This document shows, one piece after another, positions 9,836-18,583 of a stretch of DNA of 64,000 bases. Made by a program: the position numbers and the translations under genes. Origin of the DNA: Noviherbaspirillum sp. Root189 (lineage in GTDB: Bacteria; Pseudomonadota; Gammaproteobacteria; Burkholderiales; Burkholderiaceae_D); NCBI RefSeq assembly GCF_001428545.1, contig NZ_LMHZ01000089.1, forward strand, positions 62,001 through 126,000, read 5' to 3'. The notes below the pieces were generated by a model. It had not been told where the DNA came from. It did no database searches and saw only the letters and a program-made list of their open reading frames with translations. How positions within the stretch are numbered: position 1 is the stretch's first letter; each line of letters starts with the position of its first letter.

Positions 9836-12800
9836 ACCTGTCCGAGCCATTCGTCCGGCGGCCGGTCGCCACCATCCTGCTGACCATCGGCATTGCGCTG
9901 GCGGGCATTGCGGCATTCTTTGTACTGCCAGTCTCACCGCTGCCGCAGGTGGAATATCCGTCGATCACGGTCAGCGCTTCGCTGCCCGGCGCGAGTCCCG
10001 ACACCATGGCGACCAGCGTTGCCACGCCGCTGGAACGAAGATTGGGTGTGATCGCCGGCGTCAATGAAATGACGTCGAACAGCAGTACCGGCTCGACGCG
10101 CATCAGCCTGCAGTTTGAACTCAACCGCAAGATCGATGCGGCGGCGCGTGAAGTCCAGGCAGCCATCAATGCCTCACGCGTAGACCTGCCCGCCACGCTG
10201 AAAAGCAATCCGACCTATCGCAAGGTCAGTCCCTCAGCATCGCCGGTCATCATTCTTGCGCTGACGTCACGCACCCGTTCGCCGGGCCAGATTTACGACG
10301 AGGTATCCAACCTGGTACAACAGAAACTTGCACAGGTGCCGGGTGTGGGCGACGTCGAACTCGGCGGCGGTTCGCTGCCGGCGGTGCGCGTGGAACTGCT
10401 GCCTTTTGCACTGAATAATTACGGCGTGAGCATGGAAGATGTGCGCGCCGCGATCCAGGCCAGTACGGCCAACCGGCCGAAGGGCGCAATCGAAGGCGAC
10501 GAGCGCCGCCTGCAGATCTATTCACAGGTCGGCATGGAAAATGGCGGCAAGAGCGCGTCGGACTATCGCGGACTGGTGGTGGCGTGGCGCAATGGCGCTG
10601 CGGTGCGATTGCAGGATGTCGCCAATGTGGTCGATGGCGTTGAAGACAGTCGCACCATCGGCCTCTTCAACGGGCAGCCGGCGGTGATCGTGCTGGTCAC
10701 CCAGCAGCCGGGAGCCAATGTCATCAAAACGGTTGACGGCGTACGTGCACTGCTGCCGGAACTGCAGGAGCAGTTGCCGCAGGACGTGCGTTTGCAAGTG
10801 GCGTCGGACCGCACCAACTCGATCCGCTCCTCGCTGCATGAAATTGAATTCACCCTGATCATTTCCGTGGTCCTGGTGGTCTTGGTGGTCAGCGCCTTCC
10901 TGCGCAGTTTCCGCGCGACGATCGTGCCGGCGGTTGCGACTGTGGTATCGCTGCTGGCTACTTTCGGCATCATGTACATGATGGGCTTCAGCCTTAACAA
11001 CCTGAGCCTGATGGCCCTGACCGTGGCCACCGGCTTTGTGGTCGACGATGCCATCGTGGTGCTGGAAAATACCAGCCGGCATATCGAGGCCGGCATGGAT
11101 CGATTCAAGGCGGCCCTGCTGGGCGCGCGCGAAGTCGGCTTCACGGTGCTGTCGATCAGCGTCTCGCTGGTTGCGGTTTTTATCCCCTTGTTATTTATGG
11201 GTGGCCAGATTGGTCGTCTGTTTCGCGAGTTTGCCGTAACCTTGTCGGCGGCGGTGATGATCTCGATGGTCATCTCGCTCACCACTACGCCGATGATGTG
11301 TGCATGGTTGCTGAAGCGAACGCCGGAAGGTGCGAAGACCAAGCCGCCGGGCCGGATTGCGCGCTTCTTTGAGCGCGGTTTCGACATGATGCATCGCAAC
11401 TATGCGCGCAGCCTCGATTGGGCGCTGGATAACCGTTGGCTGGTCATGTTCATCCTGGTGGTTGTCGTAGGGATGAACGTCTACCTCTTCATTGCCGCGC
11501 CCAAAGGCTTCTTTCCGCAACAGGACACCGGCCAGATCAACGGGGGCCTGCGCGCGGATCGCAGCATTTCTTTCCAGGCCATGCAGGGCAAGCTGCAACA
11601 GTTGGTCGACATCATCCAGCGTGATCCCGCAGTCGTCACCGTGGTGGGCTTTACTGGCGGACGGCGCGCGGGCGGCGGGTTCATGTTTATTAACCTCAAG
11701 CCGCGCTCCGAACGGTCTGAAGGCGGACAGGCAGTGATCGCACGCTTGCGTCCGCAACTAGCGCAGGTCACCGGCATCAGTCTTTTTCTGAACACCGTGC
11801 AAGACTTGCGCATGGGCGGGCGCCAGACCAATTCCACCTATCAGTACAGCCTGAAAAGCGACAGTAGTGCCGAACTGAAAACCTGGGCACTCAAGCTGGC
11901 AGAGGCGATGAAGCAGCAACCGGAATTGACCGATGTGGACACCGATCAGCAGGACAATGCGGTGGAAACCTTTGTCGAGGTCGACCGCACCACGGCCGCG
12001 CGCCTTGGTCTGACTTCGCGTGATGTCGACAACGCGCTGTACAACGCTTTTGGTCAACGGCAGGTAGCCACGGTTTACGGCGAGTTGAATCAGTACCACG
12101 TTGTCATGGAAGTCTCCCCGCAATTTGCGAAAAGTCCGGAAGCGCTGAAGGATATTTATGTGCCTGTGCGCAGCAGCACTAGTACCAGTAGTACCAGTAC
12201 AAGTACAGGCACGAACACGACAGCAAGCAGCACAACACGTACGGCCACATCCGCGACCACGAGTGCTACCGGGACAAGCTCTTCGGTCATCAATCCCGGC
12301 TTGCGCGATCAGTCCAGCGGTCAGGCGCTGAGCACGGCATCCACCACCATGGTGCCGCTCGCCGGCATTGCGCGTTTTACCGAAAGGCCTGCGCCTGCAT
12401 CGATCAGTCATGAAGATGCGGAACTCGAAACCACGATCTCCTTCAACCTGGCCGATGGCGCCACGCTCAGCGAAGCCCAGCAGGCGGTCAAGGCCGCCGA
12501 GGCGGCGATCAGCATGCCGACCAACGTACGCGGAAGTTTTGCCGGTGCCGCGCGCAGCTTCCAGGAGTCGCAAAACCAGCAGCCCTTGCTCATCGCTGCC
12601 GCACTGGTGGTGATTTATATCGTGCTCGGCATCCTGTATGAAAGCCTGATCCATCCGATCACGGTATTGTCGACCTTGCCGTCGGCCGGTGTCGGTGCCG
12701 TGCTGGCCCTGCTGATGTTCAAGATGGAGTTTTCCATTATCGCGTTGATTGGCGTGTTCCTGCTGATTGGCATCGTCAAAAAGAATGCGATTCTGATCAT

Positions 12801-13125
12801 CGACTTTGCCCTTGAAGCGGAGCGTTCGCGCGGCCTCAATGCGGTGGAAGCGGTACGCGAAGCATGCCTCTTGCGCTTCCGTCCGATCCTCATGACAACG
12901 CTGGCAGCCGCGCTTGGTGCGCTGCCGCTCGCCATTGGCTTCGGTGAAGGCTCGGAGCTGCGCAGGCCGCTCGGCGTGGCGATCATTGGCGGCCTGATCG
13001 CCAGCCAGGTACTGACCCTGTTGACCACACCCGTCGTCTACATCCTGATTGATAAACTCCGGCGGCGCAGTCCGGCCGAACGCGAGCTGCGCCGGATGGA
13101 TGACGCCACACCTTCTTCGACATGA
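9832..13125 (+). CDS. mdtC: RND multidrug efflux transporter subunit MdtC with a Ser/Thr-rich insertion
   Basis: Second RND chain, 1097 residues, about 70 longer than usual. It has the same landmarks as Mdt[20 protein letters not shown], the TM4 segment [16 protein letters not shown], and [19 protein letters not shown] near the end. The excess length lies around residues 781-840: a run of Ser and Thr (781-821) followed by a short unmatched stretch, inserted in the second periplasmic loop just before the conserved [15 protein letters not shown] segment. The DNA there is repetitive (AGTACCAGT units). The rest of the frame is intact, so the protein is probably functional. It overlaps both neighbours by 4 bases. 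Confidence 0.93.
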   Translation: MNLSEPFVRRPVATILLTIGIALAGIAAFFVLPVSPLPQVEYPSITVSASLPGASPDTMATSVATPLERRLGVIAGVNEMTSNSSTGSTRISLQFELNRKIDAAAREVQAAINASRVDLPATLKSNPTYRKVSPSASPVIILALTSRTRSPGQIYDEVSNLVQQKLAQVPGVGDVELGGGSLPAVRVELLPFALNNYGVSMEDVRAAIQASTANRPKGAIEGDERRLQIYSQVGMENGGKSASDYRGLVVAWRNGAAVRLQDVANVVDGVEDSRTIGLFNGQPAVIVLVTQQPGANVIKTVDGVRALLPELQEQLPQDVRLQVASDRTNSIRSSLHEIEFTLIISVVLVVLVVSAFLRSFRATIVPAVATVVSLLATFGIMYMMGFSLNNLSLMALTVATGFVVDDAIVVLENTSRHIEAGMDRFKAALLGAREVGFTVLSISVSLVAVFIPLLFMGGQIGRLFREFAVTLSAAVMISMVISLTTTPMMCAWLLKRTPEGAKTKPPGRIARFFERGFDMMHRNYARSLDWALDNRWLVMFILVVVVGMNVYLFIAAPKGFFPQQDTGQINGGLRADRSISFQAMQGKLQQLVDIIQRDPAVVTVVGFTGGRRAGGGFMFINLKPRSERSEGGQAVIARLRPQLAQVTGISLFLNTVQDLRMGGRQTNSTYQYSLKSDSSAELKTWALKLAEAMKQQPELTDVDTDQQDNAVETFVEVDRTTAARLGLTSRDVDNALYNAFGQRQVATVYGELNQYHVVMEVSPQFAKSPEALKDIYVPVRSSTSTSSTSTSTGTNTTASSTTRTATSATTSATGTSSSVINPGLRDQSSGQALSTASTTMVPLAGIARFTERPAPASISHEDAELETTISFNLADGATLSEAQQAVKAAEAAISMPTNVRGSFAGAARSFQESQNQQPLLIAAALVVIYIVLGILYESLIHPITVLSTLPSAGVGAVLALLMFKMEFSIIALIGVFLLIGIVKKNAILIIDFALEAERSRGLNAVEAVREACLLRFRPILMTTLAAALGALPLAIGFGEGSELRRPLGVAIIGGLIASQVLTLLTTPVVYILIDKLRRRSPAERELRRMDDATPSST

Positions 13126-14570
13126 ATGCATCCATGATTCCAGCAAGTCGTATTGCCATTGCAGCAGCCATCGTCCTCCAGCTCGCCGGATGCGCGGTCG
13201 GCCCTGTCTATGAGCGGCCGGCGACGCCGCTGCCGGCCCAGTTCAAGGAAGCGCCCGGATGGGTGCCAGCGACGCCAGCCGACGCAGTCGACCGCGGCGC
13301 GTGGTGGTCGCTGTTCAATGATCCTGTGTTGAACCAGCTTGCGGCCGAGGTCGACGTGTCAAACCAGAACGTGGCCGCTGCCGCTGCTGCATATGAGCAG
13401 GCGCGCGCGCTGGTGCGGGAGCAGCGCGCGGCATTGTTCCCCATCGTGTCGTTGGATGGAGGCGGTTCGCGCTCCGGCGGAAGCCGCAGCGGCACCAGCA
13501 GCACCAGCAGCGCCACCACCACAGCGTCCGGTGTGCGTACCTCCAATTCCTATCAGGTCGGTATCGGCGGCAGTTGGGAACCGGATGTCTGGGGAAGGTT
13601 GCGTGCCTCCGTGAGCAGCGCGGGCGCCAGCGCAGAAGCGAGTGCCGCCGACCTTGCATCGGCGCGCCTCGCGGCACAGGGCGAACTGGCCGCCAATTAT
13701 TTTGCGCTGCGGCTGACTGACTTGCAGACCGCTTTGCTGCGCGACTCGATTGCCGGCTACCAGCGTGTCCTGCAGATTACGCGCAATCGCTACGCCGCTG
13801 GCATTGCGCCGAAGACGGATGTGCTGCAGTCGGAAACCCAGCTTGCCAACGCGCAGGCAGACGAGGTGGGCCTGGTCCGTCAGCGTGCGCAGCTCGAACA
13901 CGCGATTGCGGTGCTGATCGGTAAACTGCCGTCTGATTTCGCGCTCGCACCGACGCCCTGGAAAAATGTTGTTCCGGATGTGCCGGCTGTCCTGCCATCA
14001 ACACTGCTGCAGCGCCGGCCGGACATTGCTGGCGCGGAGCGTCGTGTGGCAGCAGCCAACGAACAGATTGGTATTGCCCGGACCGGCTATTTCCCCAGCG
14101 TTGGTCTTAACGCGTCGTATGGAACCGCTGCCAGCACGGTCAGCAATCTGTTTAACGCCTCCACCATGCTGTGGTCTCTGGGCCTGTCGGCGGTGCAGAC
14201 GATATTCGACGCCGGCGCGACAGGAGCCCGGATCGACGCCGTGCGTGCCGCGCATGAACAAGCGGTCGCACGTTATCGGCAGACCGTGCTGACTGCCTTC
14301 CAGGATGTGGAAGACCAACTCTCGGCGTCGCAGGTACTCGCACGCCAGGTCGAGCTGCGCCAGCAGGCATCGACTGCCGCTGACCAGGCTGAAGCGCAAA
14401 TGCTGAATCGATACCGGGCGGGGCAGGTGAACTATACCGAGGTCGTCAATGCGCAAGTCACCGCACTCAATGCTCGCCGTTCACTGGCGCAGGCGCAGGC
14501 CGACCGGCAGATGGCGGCAGTGGCGTTAATTCAGGCGTTGGGTGGTGGCTGGACACAGGCGCAATCATAG
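13122..14570 (+). CDS. Outer-membrane efflux lipoprotein (NodT/OprM family)
   Basis: Outer-membrane channel of the tripartite pump, 482 residues. The N-terminus is a lipoprotein signal with lipobox LAGC (Cys at residue 24), followed by the family start CAVGPVYERPATPLP. Two outer-membrane-efflux-protein repeats follow, with the conserved segments YFALRLTDLQTALLRDS, NRYAAGIAPKTDVLQSETQLANAQ, LLQRRPDIAGAERRVAAANEQIGIARTGYFPS (its key RRPD motif is visible) and RYRAGQVNYTEVVNAQ. Residues about 109-132 are a Gly/Ser/Thr-rich stretch in the first repeat that is longer than usual. The ATG overlaps the mdtC stop, making this the last gene of the four-gene operon. Confidence 0.92.
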   Translation: MNASMIPASRIAIAAAIVLQLAGCAVGPVYERPATPLPAQFKEAPGWVPATPADAVDRGAWWSLFNDPVLNQLAAEVDVSNQNVAAAAAAYEQARALVREQRAALFPIVSLDGGGSRSGGSRSGTSSTSSATTTASGVRTSNSYQVGIGGSWEPDVWGRLRASVSSAGASAEASAADLASARLAAQGELAANYFALRLTDLQTALLRDSIAGYQRVLQITRNRYAAGIAPKTDVLQSETQLANAQADEVGLVRQRAQLEHAIAVLIGKLPSDFALAPTPWKNVVPDVPAVLPSTLLQRRPDIAGAERRVAAANEQIGIARTGYFPSVGLNASYGTAASTVSNLFNASTMLWSLGLSAVQTIFDAGATGARIDAVRAAHEQAVARYRQTVLTAFQDVEDQLSASQVLARQVELRQQASTAADQAEAQMLNRYRAGQVNYTEVVNAQVTALNARRSLAQAQADRQMAAVALIQALGGGWTQAQS

Positions 14571-14593
14571 AAAATGAAAATTAATTTGACGTG

Positions 14594-14878
14594 TTAAGCA
14601 TGATCGATTCGCCGTCCAACGAAATAACCTACAAACGAAGCCACGCTCCACCACAATATTGTCCAAAAGATGGCAACAATCGCCCATCCGAATAACGATG
14701 GCGCAGCCCAGCCACCAGACTCCGCTGCCGTAAAAACCGGAAGGCCAAGTCCCCGCAAAAGAGTGAGCGGCACGTAGATCGACATAGCCACCGCAGGTGC
14801 AATTGCTTCCAGAGGAAATGCAACAGCAAGGAACTGGAGCATTAAGAGCAAACCCGATATGGCAAGGCGTAGTCGCAT
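14594..14878 (-). CDS. Small hypothetical membrane protein
   Basis: A 94-residue protein with an N-terminal signal-like helix (residues 5-25), a second hydrophobic stretch (about 27-50) and a third (62-85) ending in the basic VGRRIDHA. I do not recognise the family. It reads toward the efflux operon and ends 23 bases from its stop. It shares direction with the VOC gene behind it, and the two are separated by a short attC-like sequence, so both could be leftover integron cassettes. Coding is supported by the clean membrane pattern, not by homology. Confidence 0.6.
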   Translation of the reverse strand: MRLRLAISGLLLMLQFLAVAFPLEAIAPAVAMSIYVPLTLLRGLGLPVFTAAESGGWAAPSLFGWAIVAIFWTILWWSVASFVGYFVGRRIDHA

Positions 14879-14960
14879 AGTCGTTATGTTTAATGTTTAT
14901 GATGACATGCGGCACAGCCGTATATATTCACTTGCATGTCCATCCTCGCGCGACTCATCC

Positions 14961-14996
14961 AACATCGGCTTCAATGAATTTAAATGAATTGTTAGC
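14961..14996 (-). other. Partial attC-like sequence (possible integron cassette scar)
   Basis: Read on the reverse strand just behind the VOC gene, the sequence goes GCTAACAATTCATT, a 10-base duplication, then CATTGAAGCCGATG. Known attC sites of the aadA type begin with CTAACAATTCGTTCAAGCCGAC, so the left half matches well once the duplication is ignored. The right half, including the GTTRRRY cleavage motif, is not visible, and the first heptamer deviates from RYYYAAC. It is at best a decayed half-site. Confidence 0.3.
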
Positions 14997-15006
14997 ACGC
15001 ACTCGT

Positions 15007-15357
15007 CTACTGATGCTGAAGAATGTTGATGAGCTTGCCGAGCGGATCCTTCACATAGAACCGGCGAACGCCCCATGGCTCAGTGGTAGGCCCGTATTCC
15101 AAGGGGATCTTGGCGCTCTGGACTCGGCGCAACGCCTCATCAAGGTCGTCTACCTCGATCGATAGGTCAGGCACTGGAGTGCCGGAGCCACCTTGACTCG
15201 CGAAACTGATTTGTACCACCATCTTGGCGGAACCAGTATAGGTGCGAAGCCATCCATGATCCATGGCAAGCTCAAGGCCAAGAACGTTCCGATAGAAATC
15301 GTCCATTTCAGACGGCTCGGCCGTTGGGAGGTTGGCAACGATTCGTTTGACTTTCAT
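15007..15357 (-). CDS. VOC (glyoxalase/bleomycin resistance/dioxygenase) family protein
   Basis: A 116-residue vicinal-oxygen-chelate fold protein from the ATG at 15357. The pattern is typical: MKVKRIVANLPTAEPSEMDDFYRNVLGLELAMDHGW at the start, a central SIEVDDLDEALRR, and PWGVRRFYVKDPLGKLINILQ at the end. An in-frame ATG at 15477 would add 40 residues with no domain character, so the inner start is preferred. VOC proteins are metal-dependent lyases, isomerases, dioxygenases or drug-binding proteins; the activity here is not predictable. The metal-ligand pattern looks incomplete, which favours a ligand-binding role. Confidence 0.8.
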   Translation of the reverse strand: MKVKRIVANLPTAEPSEMDDFYRNVLGLELAMDHGWLRTYTGSAKMVVQISFASQGGSGTPVPDLSIEVDDLDEALRRVQSAKIPLEYGPTTEPWGVRRFYVKDPLGKLINILQHQ

Positions 15358-15674
15358 TTTCGGTCCCAAAGTGCTGGCGAAGCGCCCTAATGATGTACTT
15401 CTACAGACACCGAACGTCCGCTCCGCACGGATATGCTCCGCATCCAAGTTATTATTTTGAAAAGAGCTGTTCAACACATCCCTAATTATACGGAGATGAT
15501 TTACGCCGACGGCATGGCAGATCTCATAACGACCCCTTGGGGTTTATAAAGAATCCGGCTTTTACAAAAAAATTTTCATTTGCTGTCCGGTTAATACGCA
15601 ACGATTCTGGAATAGAACAGTCAACAAGCAAGCTACGATTCACCGTTCTTGCAATTAAGGCAATAAGGTTGAGA

Positions 15675-15690
15675 ATGGTCAATTGACCAT
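15675..15690. promoter_or_regulatory. 16-bp perfect palindrome ATGGTCAATTGACCAT
   Basis: A perfect palindrome 165 bp upstream of rsbR in AT-rich DNA. Its size and symmetry fit a dimeric regulator operator. No regulator gene is adjacent on the left, so the cognate protein could be encoded elsewhere. Confidence 0.4.
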
Positions 15691-15735
15691 AAGAATTATT
15701 GCTTTTCGCTAATATTTCCCCCGCCTACCGCACAA

Positions 15736-15757
15736 GCCCGGTGCTACACTGCCGGGC
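15736..15757. promoter_or_regulatory. GC-rich dyad GCCCGG-N10-CCGGGC upstream of rsbR
   Basis: A 6-bp GC dyad with a 10-base centre, about 100 bp before the rsbR start. It could be an operator or a leader hairpin. There is no T-run on either side, so it is not a typical intrinsic terminator. Confidence 0.25.
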
Positions 15758-15854
15758 ATAACATTTATGCAACGATTGTCGTTGTTGCAGGCGATCGAAT
15801 CTGCTTACGATACTCAAACCGACTTCAATTCTATTTAGCATCAGTGGAGCCCCA

Positions 15855-16721
15855 ATGACAAAATCTGCGACCGGACATCTGGCAAAAGTAATTCAGAACA
15901 ACCGTGAAAATTTACTTGCCGGATGGCTGGAAGGCCTGCTTTCCCGCTCCGTACGCCGTGACAAGGCCGCCGAGAAAGATGTGGCTGAACAAGCCACGCA
16001 GTTCCTGGACATCCTGCAAACAACGGTGCACAAAGGACAAAACTACGACATCGATACAGGAGCCTGGAGCGATGTACGCAGCCTGCTGTCAGGAATTTCC
16101 ATGGCACGAGTACGCCAGGGCTTTTCGCCGATTGAAACCGCGAATTTCGTTTTTTCCCTGAAAGAACCGCTGTTTGCCTTGCTGCGCAAAGAACTGGACA
16201 ACGATCCGGACGCGCTGATCGAAGAAACCGCGCAGACAGGTACGCTGTTTGACCGCCTCGGCCTGTTCACCATCGAAGAGTTTCAAAAAGGGCGCGAACA
16301 GATCATCCTCAAGCAGCAACAGGAGTTGATGGAACTGTCGACGCCGGTCGTCCAGTTATGGAAAGACGTGCTCGCACTGCCGCTGATCGGCACGCTCGAC
16401 AGCGCACGCACGCAGGTAGTGATGGAAAGCCTGCTGCAAAAGATCGTCGATACCGGCGCCTCCATCGCCATTATCGATATTACCGGTGTGCCCACAGTCG
16501 ATACGCTGGTTGCTCAGCATCTGCTCAAGACCGTCGCCGCCGCGCGCCTGATGGGTGCAGACTGCATCATCAGCGGCATCCGGCCACAAATCGCCCAGAC
16601 CATCGTGCACCTTGGCGTTAACCTGGAAGACGTCATCACCAAGGCAACCCTGGCCGATGCATTCGTCGTTGCATTGAAGCGCACCGGCGCGACGATCACC
16701 CACGCAAACCAAGAGCAGTGA
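15855..16721 (+). CDS. rsbR: RsbR-type stressosome co-antagonist (sensor domain plus STAS)
   Basis: Scaffold and sensor subunit of a stressosome, 288 residues. Residues 1-155 are a helical N-terminal sensor domain (RsbRD-type, ending KGREQIILKQQQELMELS). Residues about 165-275 are a STAS domain: STPVVQLWKDVLALPLIGTLD, then the phosphorylation loop DITGVPTVDTLVAQHL and GADCIISGIRPQIAQTIVHLG. Thr210, Thr214 and Thr217 lie in that loop, where the B. subtilis RsbR threonines are phosphorylated by RsbT. First gene of a six-gene operon; rsbS follows after 7 bases. What the sensor domain detects cannot be seen. Confidence 0.9.
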   Translation: MTKSATGHLAKVIQNNRENLLAGWLEGLLSRSVRRDKAAEKDVAEQATQFLDILQTTVHKGQNYDIDTGAWSDVRSLLSGISMARVRQGFSPIETANFVFSLKEPLFALLRKELDNDPDALIEETAQTGTLFDRLGLFTIEEFQKGREQIILKQQQELMELSTPVVQLWKDVLALPLIGTLDSARTQVVMESLLQKIVDTGASIAIIDITGVPTVDTLVAQHLLKTVAAARLMGADCIISGIRPQIAQTIVHLGVNLEDVITKATLADAFVVALKRTGATITHANQEQ

Positions 16722-16728
16722 GGCACTA

Positions 16729-17085
16729 ATGGATCGTATCCCCATCTTGAGGATGGGTCGCCTGTTGCTGGTGACCATCCAGGTCGACATGCACGACCGA
16801 CTGGCCATGACGCTTCAGGATGACCTGACTGCCCGGATCGTCAAGGACCGTGCGAACGGCGTTCTGATCGACATTTCGGCACTTGATATCGTCGACTCGT
16901 TTATCGGTCGCATGATCAGCAACACGGCGGCGATGGCCAAGATTCTTGATGCGCGCACGGTGGTGGTCGGCATGCAGCCGGCAGTCGCCATCACGCTGGT
17001 GGAACTTGGACTGACGCTGGAAGGCGTGAGTACCGCCTTGAACGTCGAGCAGGGAATCAAATTGTTGCAGCGCACCGCGGCATAA
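16729..17085 (+). CDS. rsbS: RsbS-type STAS antagonist
   Basis: Single STAS-domain protein of 118 residues, the core antagonist of the stressosome. The start IPILRMGRLLLVTIQVDMHDR and the loop DISALDIVDSFIGRMI match RsbS; Ser57 in that loop is the expected RsbT phosphorylation site (Ser59 in B. subtilis). Phosphorylated RsbS releases RsbT so that it can act on downstream partners. The gene sits between rsbR and rsbT, the standard R-S-T order. Confidence 0.92.
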   Translation: MDRIPILRMGRLLLVTIQVDMHDRLAMTLQDDLTARIVKDRANGVLIDISALDIVDSFIGRMISNTAAMAKILDARTVVVGMQPAVAITLVELGLTLEGVSTALNVEQGIKLLQRTAA

Positions 17086-17124
17086 GCCGGCGCGGCCACG
17101 ATTTGATGATCCCGTAACCGGAAC

Positions 17125-17562
17125 ATGCTCGTAAAGGCAGATGTGTTGAGTATAAATAACGCTGACAAGCTGGTGCTCCCGTTGCGCACGGATGAAGATG
17201 TCGTCCGCTTGCGGCAGGCGGTGCGCGAGGCACTGATTTCAATCGGCTTCAGCCTGATCGACCAGACCAAAATGGTGACGGCGGCCAGCGAGCTCGCGCG
17301 CAATACGCTACGCTATGGCGGCGGCGGGGAATCGCATATATTGAAGGTAACCAATGGTGGGCGGCGCGGACTGAACCTGTCGTTCATTGATCATGGTCCC
17401 GGGATTTCGGATGTTGCGCTGGCGCTGAAGGATGGCTATACGACGGGCGGCGGTCTTGGACTCGGACTGAGCGGAGCAAAGCGCCTCTCCGATGAATTTG
17501 AAATTATTACCGCTCCTGGCGAGGGCACTACCGTAAGCATTACCAAATGGAAACCATTCTAA
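17125..17562 (+). CDS. rsbT: RsbT-type serine kinase (HATPase)
   Basis: GHKL-type ATP-binding serine/threonine kinase of 145 residues. The N box is SELARNTLRYGGGG, the G1 box FIDHGPGI and the G2 box GGGLGLGLSGAKRL, all intact. RsbT phosphorylates RsbR and RsbS and, once released, activates a partner. In Firmicutes that partner is the phosphatase RsbU; here the next gene encodes a HATPase-PP2C fusion and two histidine kinases follow, so the output is probably different. The 3' end overlaps the next gene by 16 bases. Confidence 0.92.
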   Translation: MLVKADVLSINNADKLVLPLRTDEDVVRLRQAVREALISIGFSLIDQTKMVTAASELARNTLRYGGGGESHILKVTNGGRRGLNLSFIDHGPGISDVALALKDGYTTGGGLGLGLSGAKRLSDEFEIITAPGEGTTVSITKWKPF

Positions 17563-18566
17563 GCACTGCGGGCCGCCAGAAAGTCTATGCGATCGAAGAG
17601 GCCGCAGAAATCGCCGGAGTACGACGAGGTAGTGCAGAACTTGCCAGACTGCAGTCCTTTGACGAAACCGCCGCCGGCAAGGTGGCGATCGCCGTGACGG
17701 AAGCGGCGACCAATATCGTCAAGCACGCTACACGGGGGCAGATCATTCTGCGCCCGGTGGAGCAAGGCAATGCGTCGGGAATCGAAGTCATTGCGCTGGA
17801 CGCAGGACGCGGCATGACTAACGTCGCATTGCACATGAAGGATGGCGTGTCGACCGCCGGCAGCTATGGGGTCGGACTGGGTGCGATGGTGCGCCTTGCG
17901 GATGAATTCGACATCTATTCGCAAGAGGACAAAGGCACGGTAATCTACATGAAGTTCTGGAACGTCCCGCCGCCCCCCGCTTCCGGCACCTGGCAGACAG
18001 GGGTAGTCTGCCTGCCGCTTCCCAGCGAAGAAGTTTGCGGTGACGCCTGGGCTATTTGTAGCGATGCGACGCTTGCCACTGTGATGGTTGCCGACGGCTT
18101 GGGTCATGGTCCCGACGCGGCGCGTGCATCGGAAGCGGCGATCCGCCTCATCGGCAGCCATCCCGAATTGCATCCGGAAGCCGCGATCTGGGAAAGCCAT
18201 GCTTCCCTGCGCGCTACCCGAGGTGCCGCAGTGGCGGTAGCGAGGCTGGATACACTGTCGGAGGAAATGCACTTCTCCGGCGTCGGAAACATCGCGGCGG
18301 TGAGCTTCCAGGGAGGCGGCAAGCGGCAACTCATGTCCCACAATGGCATCGTCGGCAGCAATATGCGCAAAGTGCAGGAGTTCGTCTTGCCGTGGACTTC
18401 GGGCGCGATGCTGATCATGCATTCCGACGGATTGGGCACTCGCTGGAACCTCGATCATTATCCCGGCCTGGAAGCAGCACATCCGTCCTTGATCGCCGCT
18501 GTCCTGTACCGTGATTTTTGTCGACAAAGGGATGACGTGACAGTGCTTGTCATCCGTGAACAGTAA
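17547..18566 (+). CDS. HATPase-PP2C (SpoIIE/RsbX-like) fusion phosphatase
   Basis: A 339-residue two-domain protein. Residues 1-135 form a second RsbT-like HATPase domain (N box VTEAATNIVKHATRG, G1 ALDAGRGMTN, G2 STAGSYGVGLGAMVRLAD). Residues about 145-339 are a PP2C-type phosphatase resembling RsbX, with metal-binding Asp in MVADGLGHGPDAA and the C-terminal SDGLGTRW and RDDVTVLVIRE motifs. RsbX resets the stressosome by dephosphorylating RsbR/RsbS. Fusing a kinase-like and a phosphatase domain in one chain suggests a bifunctional switch, which is inference. Start overlaps rsbT by 16 bases. Confidence 0.88.
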   Translation: METILSTAGRQKVYAIEEAAEIAGVRRGSAELARLQSFDETAAGKVAIAVTEAATNIVKHATRGQIILRPVEQGNASGIEVIALDAGRGMTNVALHMKDGVSTAGSYGVGLGAMVRLADEFDIYSQEDKGTVIYMKFWNVPPPPASGTWQTGVVCLPLPSEEVCGDAWAICSDATLATVMVADGLGHGPDAARASEAAIRLIGSHPELHPEAAIWESHASLRATRGAAVAVARLDTLSEEMHFSGVGNIAAVSFQGGGKRQLMSHNGIVGSNMRKVQEFVLPWTSGAMLIMHSDGLGTRWNLDHYPGLEAAHPSLIAAVLYRDFCRQRDDVTVLVIREQ

Positions 18567-18583
18567 ACAAGCAAAGCACTGAC

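Larger units (their letters stand above)
15358..15854. other. AT-rich upstream region of the Rsb-like operon
   Basis: About 500 bases without a gene. It holds a 16-bp perfect palindrome (15675-15690), a GC-rich dyad GCCCGG-N10-CCGGGC (15736-15757) and a small dyad CAACGA-TTG-TCGTTG (15770-15784). All lie within 180 bp of the rsbR start, so this is the likely control region of the signalling operon. GAGCCCCA before the ATG at 15855 is a weak ribosome site. Confidence 0.5.

Noticed and set aside
11758-13146. 462-codon reverse frame
   Set aside because: It lies fully antisense to mdtC, whose protein has unmistakable RND motifs; the reverse translation has no domain character.
15525-15552. CATAACGACCCCTTGGGG, similar to the phage T7 terminator core
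   Set aside because: The stem is only CCCC/GGGG with a 2-base loop and the T-run is missing; similarity is probably chance.
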